From assembly GCF_030814815.1 (NCBI RefSeq), contig NZ_JAUSVR010000006.1, forward strand, positions 224,942 to 288,941: DNA of 64,000 bases, given 5' to 3'. The notes under the pieces were generated by a model. It searched no databases. It was not told the origin of the DNA and saw nothing but the letters and a program-made list of their open reading frames with translations. Position 1 is the first letter of the stretch. The number at the start of each line of letters is the position of its first letter. The position numbers and the translations under genes are program-made. Source of the stretch: Ancylobacter amanitiformis (GTDB lineage Bacteria; Pseudomonadota; Alphaproteobacteria; Rhizobiales; Xanthobacteraceae). Positions 17,106-25,909 of the stretch are shown piece by piece.

Positions 17106-18956
17106 ATGGCCGGAACCCACTCCGCCAATGGCGCTTCCAACGGTGCTGCCGGCCCCTCGGTGAACGGGGCCGCCTATCCCATCACCGATCATACCTATGA
17201 CGTCGTCGTGGTCGGCGCCGGCGGCGCGGGGCTGCGCGCCGTGGTCGGCTGCTCGGAAGCCGGGCTGCGCACAGCCTGCGTGACCAAGGTGTTTCCCACC
17301 CGCTCGCACACCGTGGCGGCACAGGGCGGCATCGCCGCCTCGCTCGGCAACATGGGCACCGACGACTGGCGCTACCACATGTACGACACCGTCAAGGGGT
17401 CGGACTGGCTGGGCGACCAGGACGCCATCGAATATCTCGTGCGCCACGCGCCGGCCGCCGTCTACGAGCTGGAGCACTGGGGCGTGCCGTTCTCGCGCAC
17501 CGAACAGGGCACGATCTACCAGCGCCCGTTCGGCGGCATGACCATTGATTATGGCAAGAGCCCGGCGCAGCGCACCTGTGCCGCCGCCGACCGCACCGGC
17601 CACGCCATCCTGCACACGCTCTACGGCGCGGCGCTGAAGCACAATGCCGAGTTCTTCATCGAGTATTTCGCGCTCGACCTGATCATGGACGAGGATGGCC
17701 GCTGCCGCGGCATCGTCGCGCTGAAGATGGACGACGGCACGCTGCACCGCTTCCGCGCGCAGACGGTGATTCTCGCCACCGGCGGCTATGGCCGCGCCTA
17801 TTTCTCCGCCACATCCGCCCATACCTGCACGGGCGACGGCAATGCCATGGTGCTGCGCGCCGGCCTGCCGCTGCAGGACATGGAATTCGTGCAGTTCCAC
17901 CCCACCGGCATCTACGGCTCGGGCTGCCTCATCACCGAGGGCGCGCGCGGCGAGGGCGGCTATCTCACCAATTCCGAGGGCGAGCGCTTCATGGAGCGCT
18001 ACGCCCCCTCGGCCAAGGACCTCGCCTCGCGCGACGTCGTCTCCCGCTCCATGACCATGGAGATTCGCGAGGGACGCGGCGTCGGCAAGAACAAGGACCA
18101 CATCTACCTGCACCTCGACCATCTCGACCCGGCGATCCTGCATGAGCGCCTGCCGGGCATTTCCGAGAGCGCGAAGATCTTCGCCGGCGTCGACGTGACC
18201 AAGGAGCCGATCCCGGTCCTGCCGACCGTGCATTACAACATGGGCGGCATCCCGACGAACTTCCACGGCGAAGTGGTCACCAAGAAGGACGGCAATCCCG
18301 ACCACGTGGTGCCGGGCCTGATGGCGGTGGGCGAATGCGCCTGCGTGTCGATCCACGGCGCCAACCGGCTGGGCTCGAACTCGCTGACCGATCTCGTGGT
18401 GTTCGGCCGCGCGGCGGCGCTGCGTTGCGCCGACATCCTCACCCCCGGCGACAAGCAGCGCGAACTGCCGGCCAATTCCGCCGATCTCGCGCTGTCGCGG
18501 CTGGATCACTTCCGCCATGCCTCCGGCGGCACGCCGACCGCCGAGCTGCGCCTGTCGATGCAGAAGGTGATGCAGAACAACTGCGCCGTCTACCGCACCG
18601 GCGAGGTGCTGGAGGAAGGCCGCAAGCTGATCGCCGACGTGTTCGCCGGCACCGGCGACATCGACGTGACCGACCGTTCGCTGGTGTGGAATTCCGATCT
18701 CATCGAGACGCTGGAATATGACAACCTGATCGGCCAGGCCATCGTCACGATGGAGAGCGCCGCCGCCCGCACGGAAAGCCGCGGCGCCCATGCCCGCGAG
18801 GACTTCCCCGAGCGCGACGACGCCACATGGATGAAGCACACGCTGGCCTTCGTCGATTTCGACAAGGGCGCGGTGAAGCTCGATGATCGCCCGGTTCACA
18901 CCTATACGTTGTCGAACGACATCCAGTATATTGAGCCGCGCAAGCGGGTGTATTGA
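17106..18956 (+). CDS. sdhA: Succinate dehydrogenase flavoprotein subunit
   Basis: 616-residue FAD subunit that oxidises succinate to fumarate. The dinucleotide loop [12 protein letters not shown] is at 35-46, the flavin-linking His68 is in [11 protein letters not shown], and the active-site arginines are in the [21 protein letters not shown] region and the C-terminal RLGSNSL block. Length and order are normal. The usual immediate neighbour sdhB is displaced by about 1 kb because of an inserted methyltransferase gene. Confidence 0.97.
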   Translation: MAGTHSANGASNGAAGPSVNGAAYPITDHTYDVVVVGAGGAGLRAVVGCSEAGLRTACVTKVFPTRSHTVAAQGGIAASLGNMGTDDWRYHMYDTVKGSDWLGDQDAIEYLVRHAPAAVYELEHWGVPFSRTEQGTIYQRPFGGMTIDYGKSPAQRTCAAADRTGHAILHTLYGAALKHNAEFFIEYFALDLIMDEDGRCRGIVALKMDDGTLHRFRAQTVILATGGYGRAYFSATSAHTCTGDGNAMVLRAGLPLQDMEFVQFHPTGIYGSGCLITEGARGEGGYLTNSEGERFMERYAPSAKDLASRDVVSRSMTMEIREGRGVGKNKDHIYLHLDHLDPAILHERLPGISESAKIFAGVDVTKEPIPVLPTVHYNMGGIPTNFHGEVVTKKDGNPDHVVPGLMAVGECACVSIHGANRLGSNSLTDLVVFGRAAALRCADILTPGDKQRELPANSADLALSRLDHFRHASGGTPTAELRLSMQKVMQNNCAVYRTGEVLEEGRKLIADVFAGTGDIDVTDRSLVWNSDLIETLEYDNLIGQAIVTMESAAARTESRGAHAREDFPERDDATWMKHTLAFVDFDKGAVKLDDRPVHTYTLSNDIQYIEPRKRVY

Positions 18957-18970
18957 CGCTCGCTACCTTT

Positions 18971-18982
18971 GGGGGGGGGGGG
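18971..18982 (+). repeat. Homopolymeric G(12) tract
   Basis: Twelve consecutive G begin 14 nt after the sdhA stop and end 7 nt before the GTG proposed for the methyltransferase gene. If translation starts at the TTG at 18969, the tract lies inside the coding region and length changes would shift the frame. If it starts at GTG 18990, the tract lies in the leader, where it could alter ribosome binding. It is also a place where assembly errors are common. Confidence 0.85.
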
Positions 18983-18989
18983 CGGAGCC

Positions 18990-19763
18990 GTGGCGGAGAC
19001 CAAGCAGGTAAAATATACCGAGAGCTTCTTTCAAGATTTGGCTGACGACTCGTATAGATCCGCATTCAAGATTCTTGGGATCGTATTCGACGTCATTCGG
19101 CCCGAGTCAGTAATCGATTTTGGTTGTGGAACCGGTTCCTGGCTCAAGGCAGCGCACGAATTGGGGGCTTTGCGTGTGGCCGGAGTGGACGGGCCGTGGG
19201 TTACGCAGGATCAGCTGGTGGACCGCTCGATTGCACTGATAACATCAGATATGTCCTTGGCGTCGACCCCGGCGGTTTCTGCCGGCGCCTTTGATCTGGC
19301 CATTTCGCTGGAGTGCGGCGAGCACCTTCCGGCGAGTCGAGCCGATTGGCTCGTCGACAACATGTGCGGCGCATCCAGGAAGGTGCTGTTCGGCTCGGCG
19401 ATTCCCGGGCAGGGTGGAACCGACCACATCAACGAGCAGTGGCCAAGCTACTGGGCGGAGAAGTTTCGTGCCCGCGGCTACCTTCCGCTCGATCTCGTTC
19501 GGCCGAACGTCTACTTTGATCGGAGCATACCCACTTGGTATCGAAACAACCCTCTCATGTACATCCACCGGGATGAGCATGCGGACGTGCGGAATACGGC
19601 CCTCTCGTCGAAGACCCATTCACTGACCATTACCGACTTCGTCATTCCGCAGCTTTTCGAGGATCCCGGCCTGCGTCAAAGCATGCGGATCGCGAGCCAA
19701 ATCCCCAGCAAGCTGGCTCGCTCTCTGCTGTGGCGGTGGAAGATCCGCCGCTGGTCGATGTGA
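18990..19763 (+). CDS. SAM-dependent methyltransferase inserted in the sdh operon
   Basis: 257-residue class I methyltransferase. Motif I is VIDFGCGTGSWLKAA (41-55) and a motif II-like Asp is in AGVDGPWV. LAISLECGEHLP near 105-116 resembles enzymes acting on sugars or small molecules, and the YFDRSIPTWYRNNPLMYIH region is typical of methyltransferases found in polysaccharide clusters. The base composition is visibly less GC-rich, with more A/T third positions than any neighbour, suggesting transfer. Target unknown. The start is uncertain: GTG 18990 or TTG 18969, both beside the G tract. Confidence 0.75.
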   Translation: MAETKQVKYTESFFQDLADDSYRSAFKILGIVFDVIRPESVIDFGCGTGSWLKAAHELGALRVAGVDGPWVTQDQLVDRSIALITSDMSLASTPAVSAGAFDLAISLECGEHLPASRADWLVDNMCGASRKVLFGSAIPGQGGTDHINEQWPSYWAEKFRARGYLPLDLVRPNVYFDRSIPTWYRNNPLMYIHRDEHADVRNTALSSKTHSLTITDFVIPQLFEDPGLRQSMRIASQIPSKLARSLLWRWKIRRWSM

Positions 19764-20002
19764 CCGTGATGGCGAGACCAGCCGTCAGGCGCAGAGCGAT
19801 CGATCGATCGGCTTCGATCCGGCGGCCGGCGCATGTTGGTTTGCCGTGTCCGGTCGTCGGACGAGCCGCCCAGATCGGCTGGCCGGTATGTTTCGCCAAT
19901 GTCAGCCCCTCCTGTCGCGGGCGGGTTGATCGTTTCGCTGCCCAACTCTCTCGGCGATACGCTATCCGCCTGGCCCGCATTCGAGCCTTCTGAGGAACTG
20001 CC
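19764..20002. other. Spacer before sdhB with a possible glycosyltransferase remnant
   Basis: 239 nt between the methyltransferase stop and sdhB. A frame starting at ATG 19899 reads IVSLPNSLGDTLSAWPAF, which looks like the N-terminal loop of family 9 glycosyltransferases (SLGD...A.PA), then runs out of frame into sdhB. No rest of such a gene follows. This could be a deletion scar. A promoter for sdhB is needed here if transcription does not read through from sdhA. Confidence 0.35.
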
Positions 20003-20785
20003 ATGGTCCAGCTTACACTTCCCAAGAATTCCCAGCTCGTCGCGGGCAAGGTCTGGCCGAAGCCCGCGGGCACCAACCGGCTGACCGAGTACCGCATCTA
20101 TCGCTGGAATCCCGATGACGGGGTGAACCCGCATGTCGACACCTATTATGTCGACCGCGACGATTGCGGGCCGATGGTGCTGGATGGCCTCATCTATATC
20201 AAGAACAAGATCGACCCGACGCTGACCTTCCGCCGCTCCTGCCGCGAGGGCATTTGCGGCTCCTGCGCCATGAATATCGACGGCACCAACACGCTGGCCT
20301 GCCTCAAGAGCATGGACGACGTGAGCGCGAAGTCGGTGAATGTCTATCCGCTGCCGCACATGCCGGTCGTGAAGGATCTCGTCCCCGACCTCACCCAGTT
20401 CTATGCCCAGCACGCTTCGGTCGAGCCGTGGCTGCATACGGAGACGCCGGCCCCGGAGCGCGAATGGCGCCAGGGGCGCGGCGACCGCGAGAAGCTGGAC
20501 GGGCTCTATGAGTGCATCCTGTGCGCCTGCTGCTCGACCTCCTGCCCGAGCTACTGGTGGAATGGCGACCGCTATCTCGGCCCGGCGGCGCTGCTGCAGG
20601 CCTATCGCTGGCTGATCGACAGCCGCGACGAGGCCACCGGCGATCGGCTGGACGATCTGGAAGACCCGTTCCGGCTCTATCGCTGCCACACCATCATGAA
20701 CTGCGCCAAGGCGTGCCCGAAGGGGCTCAACCCGGCAAAGGCGATTGCCGAGATCAAGAAAATGATGGTTGAGCGGCAGTTCTGA
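20003..20785 (+). CDS. sdhB: Succinate dehydrogenase iron-sulfur subunit
   Basis: 260-residue electron-transfer subunit of complex II. The [2Fe-2S] ligands are C80, C85, C88 and C100 (CREGICGSC...LAC). The [4Fe-4S] motif begins [11 protein letters not shown] at 170-180, and the [3Fe-4S] cluster uses [12 protein letters not shown] in the C-terminal third. The gene is intact, so complex II should be functional in spite of the insertion between sdhA and sdhB. Confidence 0.97.
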   Translation: MVQLTLPKNSQLVAGKVWPKPAGTNRLTEYRIYRWNPDDGVNPHVDTYYVDRDDCGPMVLDGLIYIKNKIDPTLTFRRSCREGICGSCAMNIDGTNTLACLKSMDDVSAKSVNVYPLPHMPVVKDLVPDLTQFYAQHASVEPWLHTETPAPEREWRQGRGDREKLDGLYECILCACCSTSCPSYWWNGDRYLGPAALLQAYRWLIDSRDEATGDRLDDLEDPFRLYRCHTIMNCAKACPKGLNPAKAIAEIKKMMVERQF

Positions 20786-20804
20786 CGCGCTACATCAAGG
20801 GGCG

Positions 20805-21695
20805 ATGATCTCGTCCGCGCGCCCCACCTTCCGTTTCGCCCCCAGCCCGAACGGGCTGCTGCATCTCGGCCATGCCCGCTCCGCCCTGCTCAACGCGGCC
20901 ATGGCGGCACAGGCGGGCGGTCTATTGCTGCTGCGCATCGAGGATATCGATCTCGCGCGCTGCCGCCCGGAATATGAGGCGGCGATCTGCGAGGATCTTG
21001 CCTGGCTCGGCATCGCCTGGGAGCCGCCCGCGCGCCGCCAGTCGGAGCATTTCGACGACTACCGGACCGCGCTCGTCCGGCTCGGCGAACTGGATCTGGT
21101 CTATGAGAGCTTCGAGAGCCGCGCGGATATCAACCGCGCGGTCCGGGATCACCCGGACTGGCCGCGCGATCCCGATGGCGCGCCGCTGTTTCCCTTCCCC
21201 CGCTTGGCCATGAGCGTCGACGAGCGCTCCCGGCGCCGCGCCGCTGGCGAGCCCTTCGCGCTGCGCCTCGACATGGCCCGCGCGGTCGCGCTGGCCGGCC
21301 CGCTCGACTGGCGCGAGGCGGGGCAAGGCGTGGGGCACGCGGCGTCGATCGAGCCGCGCGCCGTTGCGGCGGATCCGCTCGCCTGGGGCGATGTGGTGCT
21401 CGCCCGCAAGGAGGTGCCGACCAGCTACCATCTTTCCGTCGTGGTCGACGACGCGCTGCAGGGCGTGACGCATGTGGTGCGCGGGGCGGACCTGACGGCG
21501 GCCACCTCGGTGCACCGGCTGTTGCAGACGCTGCTCGATCTGCCCGCGCCGCTCTACACGCATCATACGCTGCTGGTGGATCCGCAGGGCCGCAAGCTTT
21601 CGAAGTCGCTCGGCTCGGAAAGCCTGCGCACGCTGCGGGAGAACGGGGCAACGGCGCAGGAGGTGCGGCGGCTGGCGCTCGATGTCGTTGATTAG
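20805..21695 (+). CDS. gluQ: Glutamyl-Q tRNA(Asp) synthetase
   Basis: 296-residue truncated GluRS paralogue that attaches glutamate to the queuosine base of tRNA(Asp). It has the HIGH-type motif HLGH (20-23) and the KMSKS-type motif KLSKS near 266, and lacks an anticodon-binding domain, as the family does. The usual zinc-binding Cys-x-Cys after the adenylate region is replaced by Ser/Glu residues (YESFESR, 100-106). ATG 20805 has AGGGG upstream at good spacing; an ATG at 20769 would overlap sdhB. Confidence 0.88.
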   Translation: MISSARPTFRFAPSPNGLLHLGHARSALLNAAMAAQAGGLLLLRIEDIDLARCRPEYEAAICEDLAWLGIAWEPPARRQSEHFDDYRTALVRLGELDLVYESFESRADINRAVRDHPDWPRDPDGAPLFPFPRLAMSVDERSRRRAAGEPFALRLDMARAVALAGPLDWREAGQGVGHAASIEPRAVAADPLAWGDVVLARKEVPTSYHLSVVVDDALQGVTHVVRGADLTAATSVHRLLQTLLDLPAPLYTHHTLLVDPQGRKLSKSLGSESLRTLRENGATAQEVRRLALDVVD

Positions 21696-21789
21696 CCGGC
21701 ATCATATTTATGTCGTGACGTAACATCCATGTCACCACCGGCCTGTAGCCATGGCGCGCCCTCTTCAGTCCCGCATGACGGAGCCTGCC

Positions 21790-23046
21790 ATGAAGAAGCG
21801 TCTCGCCACGCCCCTGCTCGCCACGCCTCTCCTTCTTATCGCCTTCGCCGCCGGCTCCCTCGGTGCGGCCCTCGCCCAGGCGCCCGGCGGTCCCGCCGAG
21901 CTTGGTCCGCGCCCGTTCTATCTGGTTGACCAGATGAAGGACGGCCCGCTCAAGGATGAACTCGCCCGCTGCAAGGGGCCGTTCACCACCAAGGGTTTCT
22001 CGATCTCGCATCGCGGCGCCCCGCTGCAGTTCCCCGAACACACGCGTGAGGGCTATCTCGCCGCCGCGCGCATGGGGGCCGGCGTCATCGAGTGCGACAT
22101 CGCCTTCACCAAGGATCGCCAGCTGGTGTGCCGCCACGCGCAGTGCGACCTGCACACCACGACCGACATTCTCGCCCGGCCGGAGCTGGCGTCGAAATGC
22201 ACCAAGGGCTTCGAGCCCGCCGACCCCGCCACGGGCCGCAAGGCGAGCGCCAAGTGCTGCACCAGCGACCTGACGCTGGCCGAATTCCGCTCGCTCAAGC
22301 CGAAAATGGACGCCGGCAACCCCAATGCCACAACGGTAGCCGACTACATGAACTCCACGCCGCGCTGGCGCACCGATCTCTATGTCGACCGCGCCACCCT
22401 GATGTCGCACAAGGATTACATCGCGCTGGTGAAGTCGCTGGGCCTCAAGTTCACGCCCGAGCTGAAGACGCCGGAAGTGCCGATGCCGTTCGAGGGTGAT
22501 TACACGCAGCAGGCCTATGCTCAGCAGATGATCGACGAGTACAAGGCCGCCGGCGTCGATCCCCGGGATGTCTACGCCCAGTCCTTCCTGCTCGATGACG
22601 TGCTGTACTGGCTCAAGAACGAGCCGGCCTTCGGCGCGCAGGCGGTGTTTCTCGACGATCGCGACGAGACCACCAAGGGCTTCGACAACATGAAGCCGGA
22701 GACCTGGCAGCCCTCGATGCAGGAACTGGCCGACAAGGGCGTGAAGATCCTCGCCCCGCCGCTGTGGATGCTGGTGACGGTGAAGGACGGCAAGGTTGTG
22801 CCGTCGGTCTATGCGCAGGAGGCCAAGAAGGCCGGGCTCGGGCTCATCGCCTGGTCGCTGGAGCGCTCCGGTCCGCTGAAGGACGGCGGCGGCTATTACT
22901 ACCAGTCGATCAAGTCCGTGACCGACCGCGATGGCGACACGCTGGCGCTGCTGGATGTGCTGGCCCGCGACATCGGCGTGATCGGCGTGTTCTCCGACTG
23001 GCCGGCGACCACCACCTTCTACGCCAACTGCATGAAGCTGAACTGA
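21790..23046 (+). CDS. Secreted glycerophosphodiester phosphodiesterase
   Basis: 418-residue GDPD-family enzyme with a signal peptide (about 1-33, hydrophobic core [18 protein letters not shown]). It releases glycerol-3-phosphate from phospholipid head groups in the periplasm. The catalytic set is visible: [16 protein letters not shown] near 76, [16 protein letters not shown] near 103, and a late FTPELKTPE metal-ligand strand. Inserted [11 protein letters not shown] and cysteines suggest a disulfide in the mature protein. The preferred start gives the signal peptide at once; 21751 is an alternative. Confidence 0.88.
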   Translation: MKKRLATPLLATPLLLIAFAAGSLGAALAQAPGGPAELGPRPFYLVDQMKDGPLKDELARCKGPFTTKGFSISHRGAPLQFPEHTREGYLAAARMGAGVIECDIAFTKDRQLVCRHAQCDLHTTTDILARPELASKCTKGFEPADPATGRKASAKCCTSDLTLAEFRSLKPKMDAGNPNATTVADYMNSTPRWRTDLYVDRATLMSHKDYIALVKSLGLKFTPELKTPEVPMPFEGDYTQQAYAQQMIDEYKAAGVDPRDVYAQSFLLDDVLYWLKNEPAFGAQAVFLDDRDETTKGFDNMKPETWQPSMQELADKGVKILAPPLWMLVTVKDGKVVPSVYAQEAKKAGLGLIAWSLERSGPLKDGGGYYYQSIKSVTDRDGDTLALLDVLARDIGVIGVFSDWPATTTFYANCMKLN

Positions 23047-23054
23047 GCGGCAGC

Positions 23055-23080
23055 GGGCGGCCGCATGCGTGCGGCCGCCC
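23055..23080. terminator. GC-rich hairpin after the GDPD gene
   Basis: Perfect 11-bp stem GGGCGGCCGCA / TGCGGCCGCCC around TGCG, 9 nt after the stop. No long T-run follows (only ATTGG). It probably ends the GDPD transcript together with the next palindrome. Confidence 0.6.
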
Positions 23081-23088
23081 ATTGGCTC

Positions 23089-23122
23089 TCGACCTGCCAC
23101 GCGGGCCCGCGTGGCAGGTCGA
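23089..23122. repeat. Perfect 34-bp loopless palindrome
   Basis: Arms 23089-23105 and 23106-23122 (TCGACCTGCCACGCGGG and its exact complement) meet with no spacer. It lies 9 nt after another hairpin, between the GDPD gene and the methyltransferase. A loopless palindrome of this length is unusual for a terminator and may be a cruciform, a binding site or a mobile-repeat trace. Confidence 0.85.
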
Positions 23123-23208
23123 CGTGGAAGCCGCGCGCGAAGGGCACTTGTCCTGTGCCGCGTCACGGGCGATAGGCGAGGGGCGCCTTTTTCCACGGAT
23201 GCCCCGCG

Positions 23209-23946
23209 ATGATTCCCTGGTCCCTCATCGACACCGCGAAAGTCCCCGATGGGTTCGGCGACCTGCGCCTGATGCGGCGCGGCGACGAATTTTCCATCAT
23301 GACCGGCGCGACGGAATTGATGAACAGCCGCCTCAGCGGCTCGGAGAAGGCGCTGGCCACGCTGGTCTGCGGACGTCTGCGCGAGGGCGCCGCGCCGCGC
23401 CTCCTGATCGGCGGGCTCGGCATGGGCTTCACCCTGCGCGCGGCGCTGGGCGAACTGGGGCCGCAGGCGCAGGTCGTGGTCGCCGAACTCGTGCCGGCGG
23501 TCATCGCCTGGGCGCGCGGGCCGATGGCGGCGATCTTCGGCACCAGCCTCGACGATTCGCGCGTCAGCCTGTTCGAGGGCGATGTCGCCGCAACGATCCG
23601 CGCCGGCCGCGCGGCCTATGACGCGATCCTGCTGGATGTCGACAATGGCCCGGGCGGGTTGACCCGCGCCGCCAATGACGGGCTCTACAGCCCCGCCGGC
23701 CTTGCCGCCGCCCGCGCCGCGTTGCGTCCCGGCGGCATTCTGGCGGTGTGGTCCTCGGCGCCGGACAGCGACTTCACCGGCCGCCTGCGCCGCAGCGGTT
23801 TCGCCGTTGAGGAGGCACGGGTGCGGGCGAACGGCAAGGGGGGCGGCGCGCGCCATGTCATCTGGCTTGCCGCCAAGGTCGAGGCATCGGCAAAGCCGGC
23901 CGGGGACGCGAGGCCGCCGCGCGCGCGCAGCCCCCGCACGCCTTGA
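23209..23946 (+). CDS. Spermidine synthase-like methyltransferase-fold protein
   Basis: 245-residue protein with a Rossmann methyltransferase fold of the SpeE type: LLIGGLGMGFTLRAALG near 65, VVAELVPAVIAWARG near 90 (acidic motif II), YDAILLDVDNGPGG near 140. It lacks the N-terminal beta-domain and the polyamine-site signature of true spermidine synthases, so aminopropyl transfer is not assured. It is followed 36 nt later by a DUF2161 gene on the same strand. Confidence 0.75.
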   Translation: MIPWSLIDTAKVPDGFGDLRLMRRGDEFSIMTGATELMNSRLSGSEKALATLVCGRLREGAAPRLLIGGLGMGFTLRAALGELGPQAQVVVAELVPAVIAWARGPMAAIFGTSLDDSRVSLFEGDVAATIRAGRAAYDAILLDVDNGPGGLTRAANDGLYSPAGLAAARAALRPGGILAVWSSAPDSDFTGRLRRSGFAVEEARVRANGKGGGARHVIWLAAKVEASAKPAGDARPPRARSPRTP

Positions 23947-23982
23947 TCCCTGTCGCTGGTCATCCTCATTGCCCGCCCTGGA

Positions 23983-24684
23983 GTGCCGGTCCTGGAGACA
24001 TCGCTTTACCTGCCGATCAAGCGCTTTCTCGAAGCGCGTGGCTTCACCGTCAAAGGGGAGATCGGCGGCTGCGATCTGGTCGCGCTGTCGCCGGATGCCG
24101 AGCCGCTGGTCGTGATCGGCGAGATGAAGCTGAGCTTCAATCTGGAACTGGTGCTGCAAGCGGTGGACCGTGCGGGCGCGTGCGACGAGGTGTGGCTGGC
24201 GGCGCGCGCCTCCCGGCGCGGCAAGGGCCGCGAGAGCGATTCGCGCTTTCGCAATCTCTGCCGCCGGCTCGGCTTCGGCATGCTCGCGGTGTCGGACGGC
24301 GGCGAGGTGGCGGTGCTGGTCAGCCCGGTCTCGCCCATGCCGCGCAAGGATCCGCGCCGCCGCGCGCGGCTGGTGGCGGAGCATACGCGGCGGCTCGGCG
24401 ACCCGGCCGTGGGCGGCGCCTCGCGCGTGCCGATCATGACGGCGTATCGCCAGCAGGCGCTCACCTGCGCCGCCGCGCTGGCCGCCGGCCCGCAGCGCCC
24501 GCGCGACCTGCGAGCCCGGGCCCCCGATGCCGGCAAGATCCTCATGTCCAATGTCTATGGCTGGTTCATCCGCACCGCGCGCGGCGTCTATGCGCTGACG
24601 CCGGCCGGGCTGGAGGCGCTGGCGCGCTGGCCGCAGGGGGAGGATACGGCCGGCGAGGCGGCCGCTACCCCACGCCCAGAATGA
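23983..24684 (+). CDS. DUF2161-type putative PD-(D/E)XK nuclease-fold protein
   Basis: 233-residue protein resembling the DUF2161/COG5482 family. An N-terminal restriction-endonuclease-like core can be read: FTVKGEIGGCDLVAL near 21-35, then VVIGEMKL near 43-50, which gives the D...ExK arrangement. The C-terminal half (MTAYRQQAL to TPAGLEAL) looks like a winged-helix DNA-binding region. The start is GTG. Its function is unknown; nuclease activity is an inference from the motif. The 3' end overlaps the convergent AEC transporter gene by 20 nt. Confidence 0.7.
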   Translation: MPVLETSLYLPIKRFLEARGFTVKGEIGGCDLVALSPDAEPLVVIGEMKLSFNLELVLQAVDRAGACDEVWLAARASRRGKGRESDSRFRNLCRRLGFGMLAVSDGGEVAVLVSPVSPMPRKDPRRRARLVAEHTRRLGDPAVGGASRVPIMTAYRQQALTCAAALAAGPQRPRDLRARAPDAGKILMSNVYGWFIRTARGVYALTPAGLEALARWPQGEDTAGEAAATPRPE

Positions 24685-25609
24685 GCAGCCAGGCTGAGAG
24701 GGTGACGAGGCTCAGCGCGGTGGACAGCGACACCGCGCCGGCCGAGGCGGCGACGCCCACCTTGTAGCGCTGCGCCAGCAGATAGGCGTTGATGCCGCTC
24801 GGCATGGCGGCGAAGGTCACGCACACGCCCGCCCAGACCGGGGGCATCGGCAGCACCCGGGTCAGCGCGTAGACGATGGCCGGGTGGACGATCAGCTTCA
24901 GCACCGTGATGACCAGCGCCGGCCCGAGATCGCCGCGGATCGGGTAGCGGTGCAACGCGAGGCCGAGCGAAATCAGCGCGCAGGGCGAGGCCGAGGCCGC
25001 CAGCATGTCGAAGACCTGCTTGGGGATGCCGCCCGGCACGAAGCCGACCAGCTTGGCGATGGCGCCGGCATAGATGCCGATCAGGATCGGGTTGCCGGCG
25101 AGCATGCGGCCGAGCTTCTTCAGCCCCGCCAGCGAAAGCCCGGCAGAGGCGCCCTCGGTCAGCACGGTCGCCACCATCATCATGATCGGCAGATGGACGG
25201 CGATCAGCAGGAAAAGCGGCACCGCGCCCTCCGGCCCGAAAGCCGAGAGGATGAGCGGCACGCCGACGAAAACGGTGTTCGCCTGCCCCGAGGTGAAGCC
25301 GTGGATCACCGCCTCGGTATGGCTGCGCCCGAACAGCCGCCGCGCCGCCAGCATGCCGAGCGCGAAGACGATGAACGCGCCGGTGAAATAGGCGATCCAG
25401 TAGCCCCAGGGCTGCCCTTCATCGGGCAGCCTCGCCTCGGACAGCGTCTTGAAGATGAGCACCGGCACGGCGAGGCCGAACACATATTCGGACAGCCCCT
25501 CGGCCGCTTTCTCCCTGATATAGCCGGCGAGCGAGGCGAGGAACCCGACGCCGATCAGGCCGAACACCGGCGCCACGATGAGAGCGATGGCGCCGAGCTG
25601 GTTCAGCAT
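24665..25609 (-). CDS. AEC (auxin efflux carrier) family transporter
   Basis: 314-residue inner-membrane transporter with about ten membrane segments, of the family that includes malonate carrier MdcF and auxin/solute exporters. FGLIGVGFLASLAGYI near the N-terminus and GFTSGQANTVFVGVPLI near 105 are family features, and there are two repeats of five helices. Substrate unknown. It follows the small ACT-like gene by 6 nt on the same strand. Confidence 0.82.
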   Translation of the reverse strand: MLNQLGAIALIVAPVFGLIGVGFLASLAGYIREKAAEGLSEYVFGLAVPVLIFKTLSEARLPDEGQPWGYWIAYFTGAFIVFALGMLAARRLFGRSHTEAVIHGFTSGQANTVFVGVPLILSAFGPEGAVPLFLLIAVHLPIMMMVATVLTEGASAGLSLAGLKKLGRMLAGNPILIGIYAGAIAKLVGFVPGGIPKQVFDMLAASASPCALISLGLALHRYPIRGDLGPALVITVLKLIVHPAIVYALTRVLPMPPVWAGVCVTFAAMPSGINAYLLAQRYKVGVAASAGAVSLSTALSLVTLSAWLLILGVG

Positions 25610-25615
25610 GATCGA

Positions 25616-25909
25616 TCAGGCCGCCACCGCGGCCGAGGCGCTGGAGACCAGATGCGAACTGCGCACCGGCACCATCACGTCGATGCGCGCCCACAGGCGC
25701 TCGGCCAGTTCCACCGGCGCGGTGAAGCCGATTTCGGCACGCAGGGTGCGCAGGTCCGTCGGATCCAGCCGCTCATCCTCCGGCGCGTCGAGCCGCACGC
25801 GCGTGGGCTGGACATTGTGGATGGCGAAGGGCTCGAGCAGGCGCAGCATGAGATTGGGATGGGCATCGGCCTCGACAACGAGGCGATGGCGGAGAAGACC
25901 GGCAGTCAT
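25616..25909 (-). CDS. Small ACT-like protein, function unknown
   Basis: 97-residue protein. The pattern HRLVVEADAHPNLMLRLLEPFAIHNVQPTRV resembles the beta-alpha-beta start of small ACT domains (as in IlvM-like regulatory subunits), which bind amino acids. It is directly upstream of the AEC transporter and probably co-transcribed, so it may sense the transported solute. It is not recognised with certainty. Confidence 0.55.
   Translation of the reverse strand: MTAGLLRHRLVVEADAHPNLMLRLLEPFAIHNVQPTRVRLDAPEDERLDPTDLRTLRAEIGFTAPVELAERLWARIDVMVPVRSSHLVSSASAAVAA

Noticed and set aside
21130..24384. 1084-codon open frame on the minus strand
   Set aside because: It covers four well-supported plus-strand genes and reads as low-complexity Arg/Ala sequence.
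23209..24684. Methyltransferase plus nuclease-fold pair as a restriction-modification system
   Set aside because: The methyltransferase has spermidine-synthase-type motifs and no DNA-methylase motif IV (DPPY/NPPY or PC), so it is kept only as a low-interest pair.
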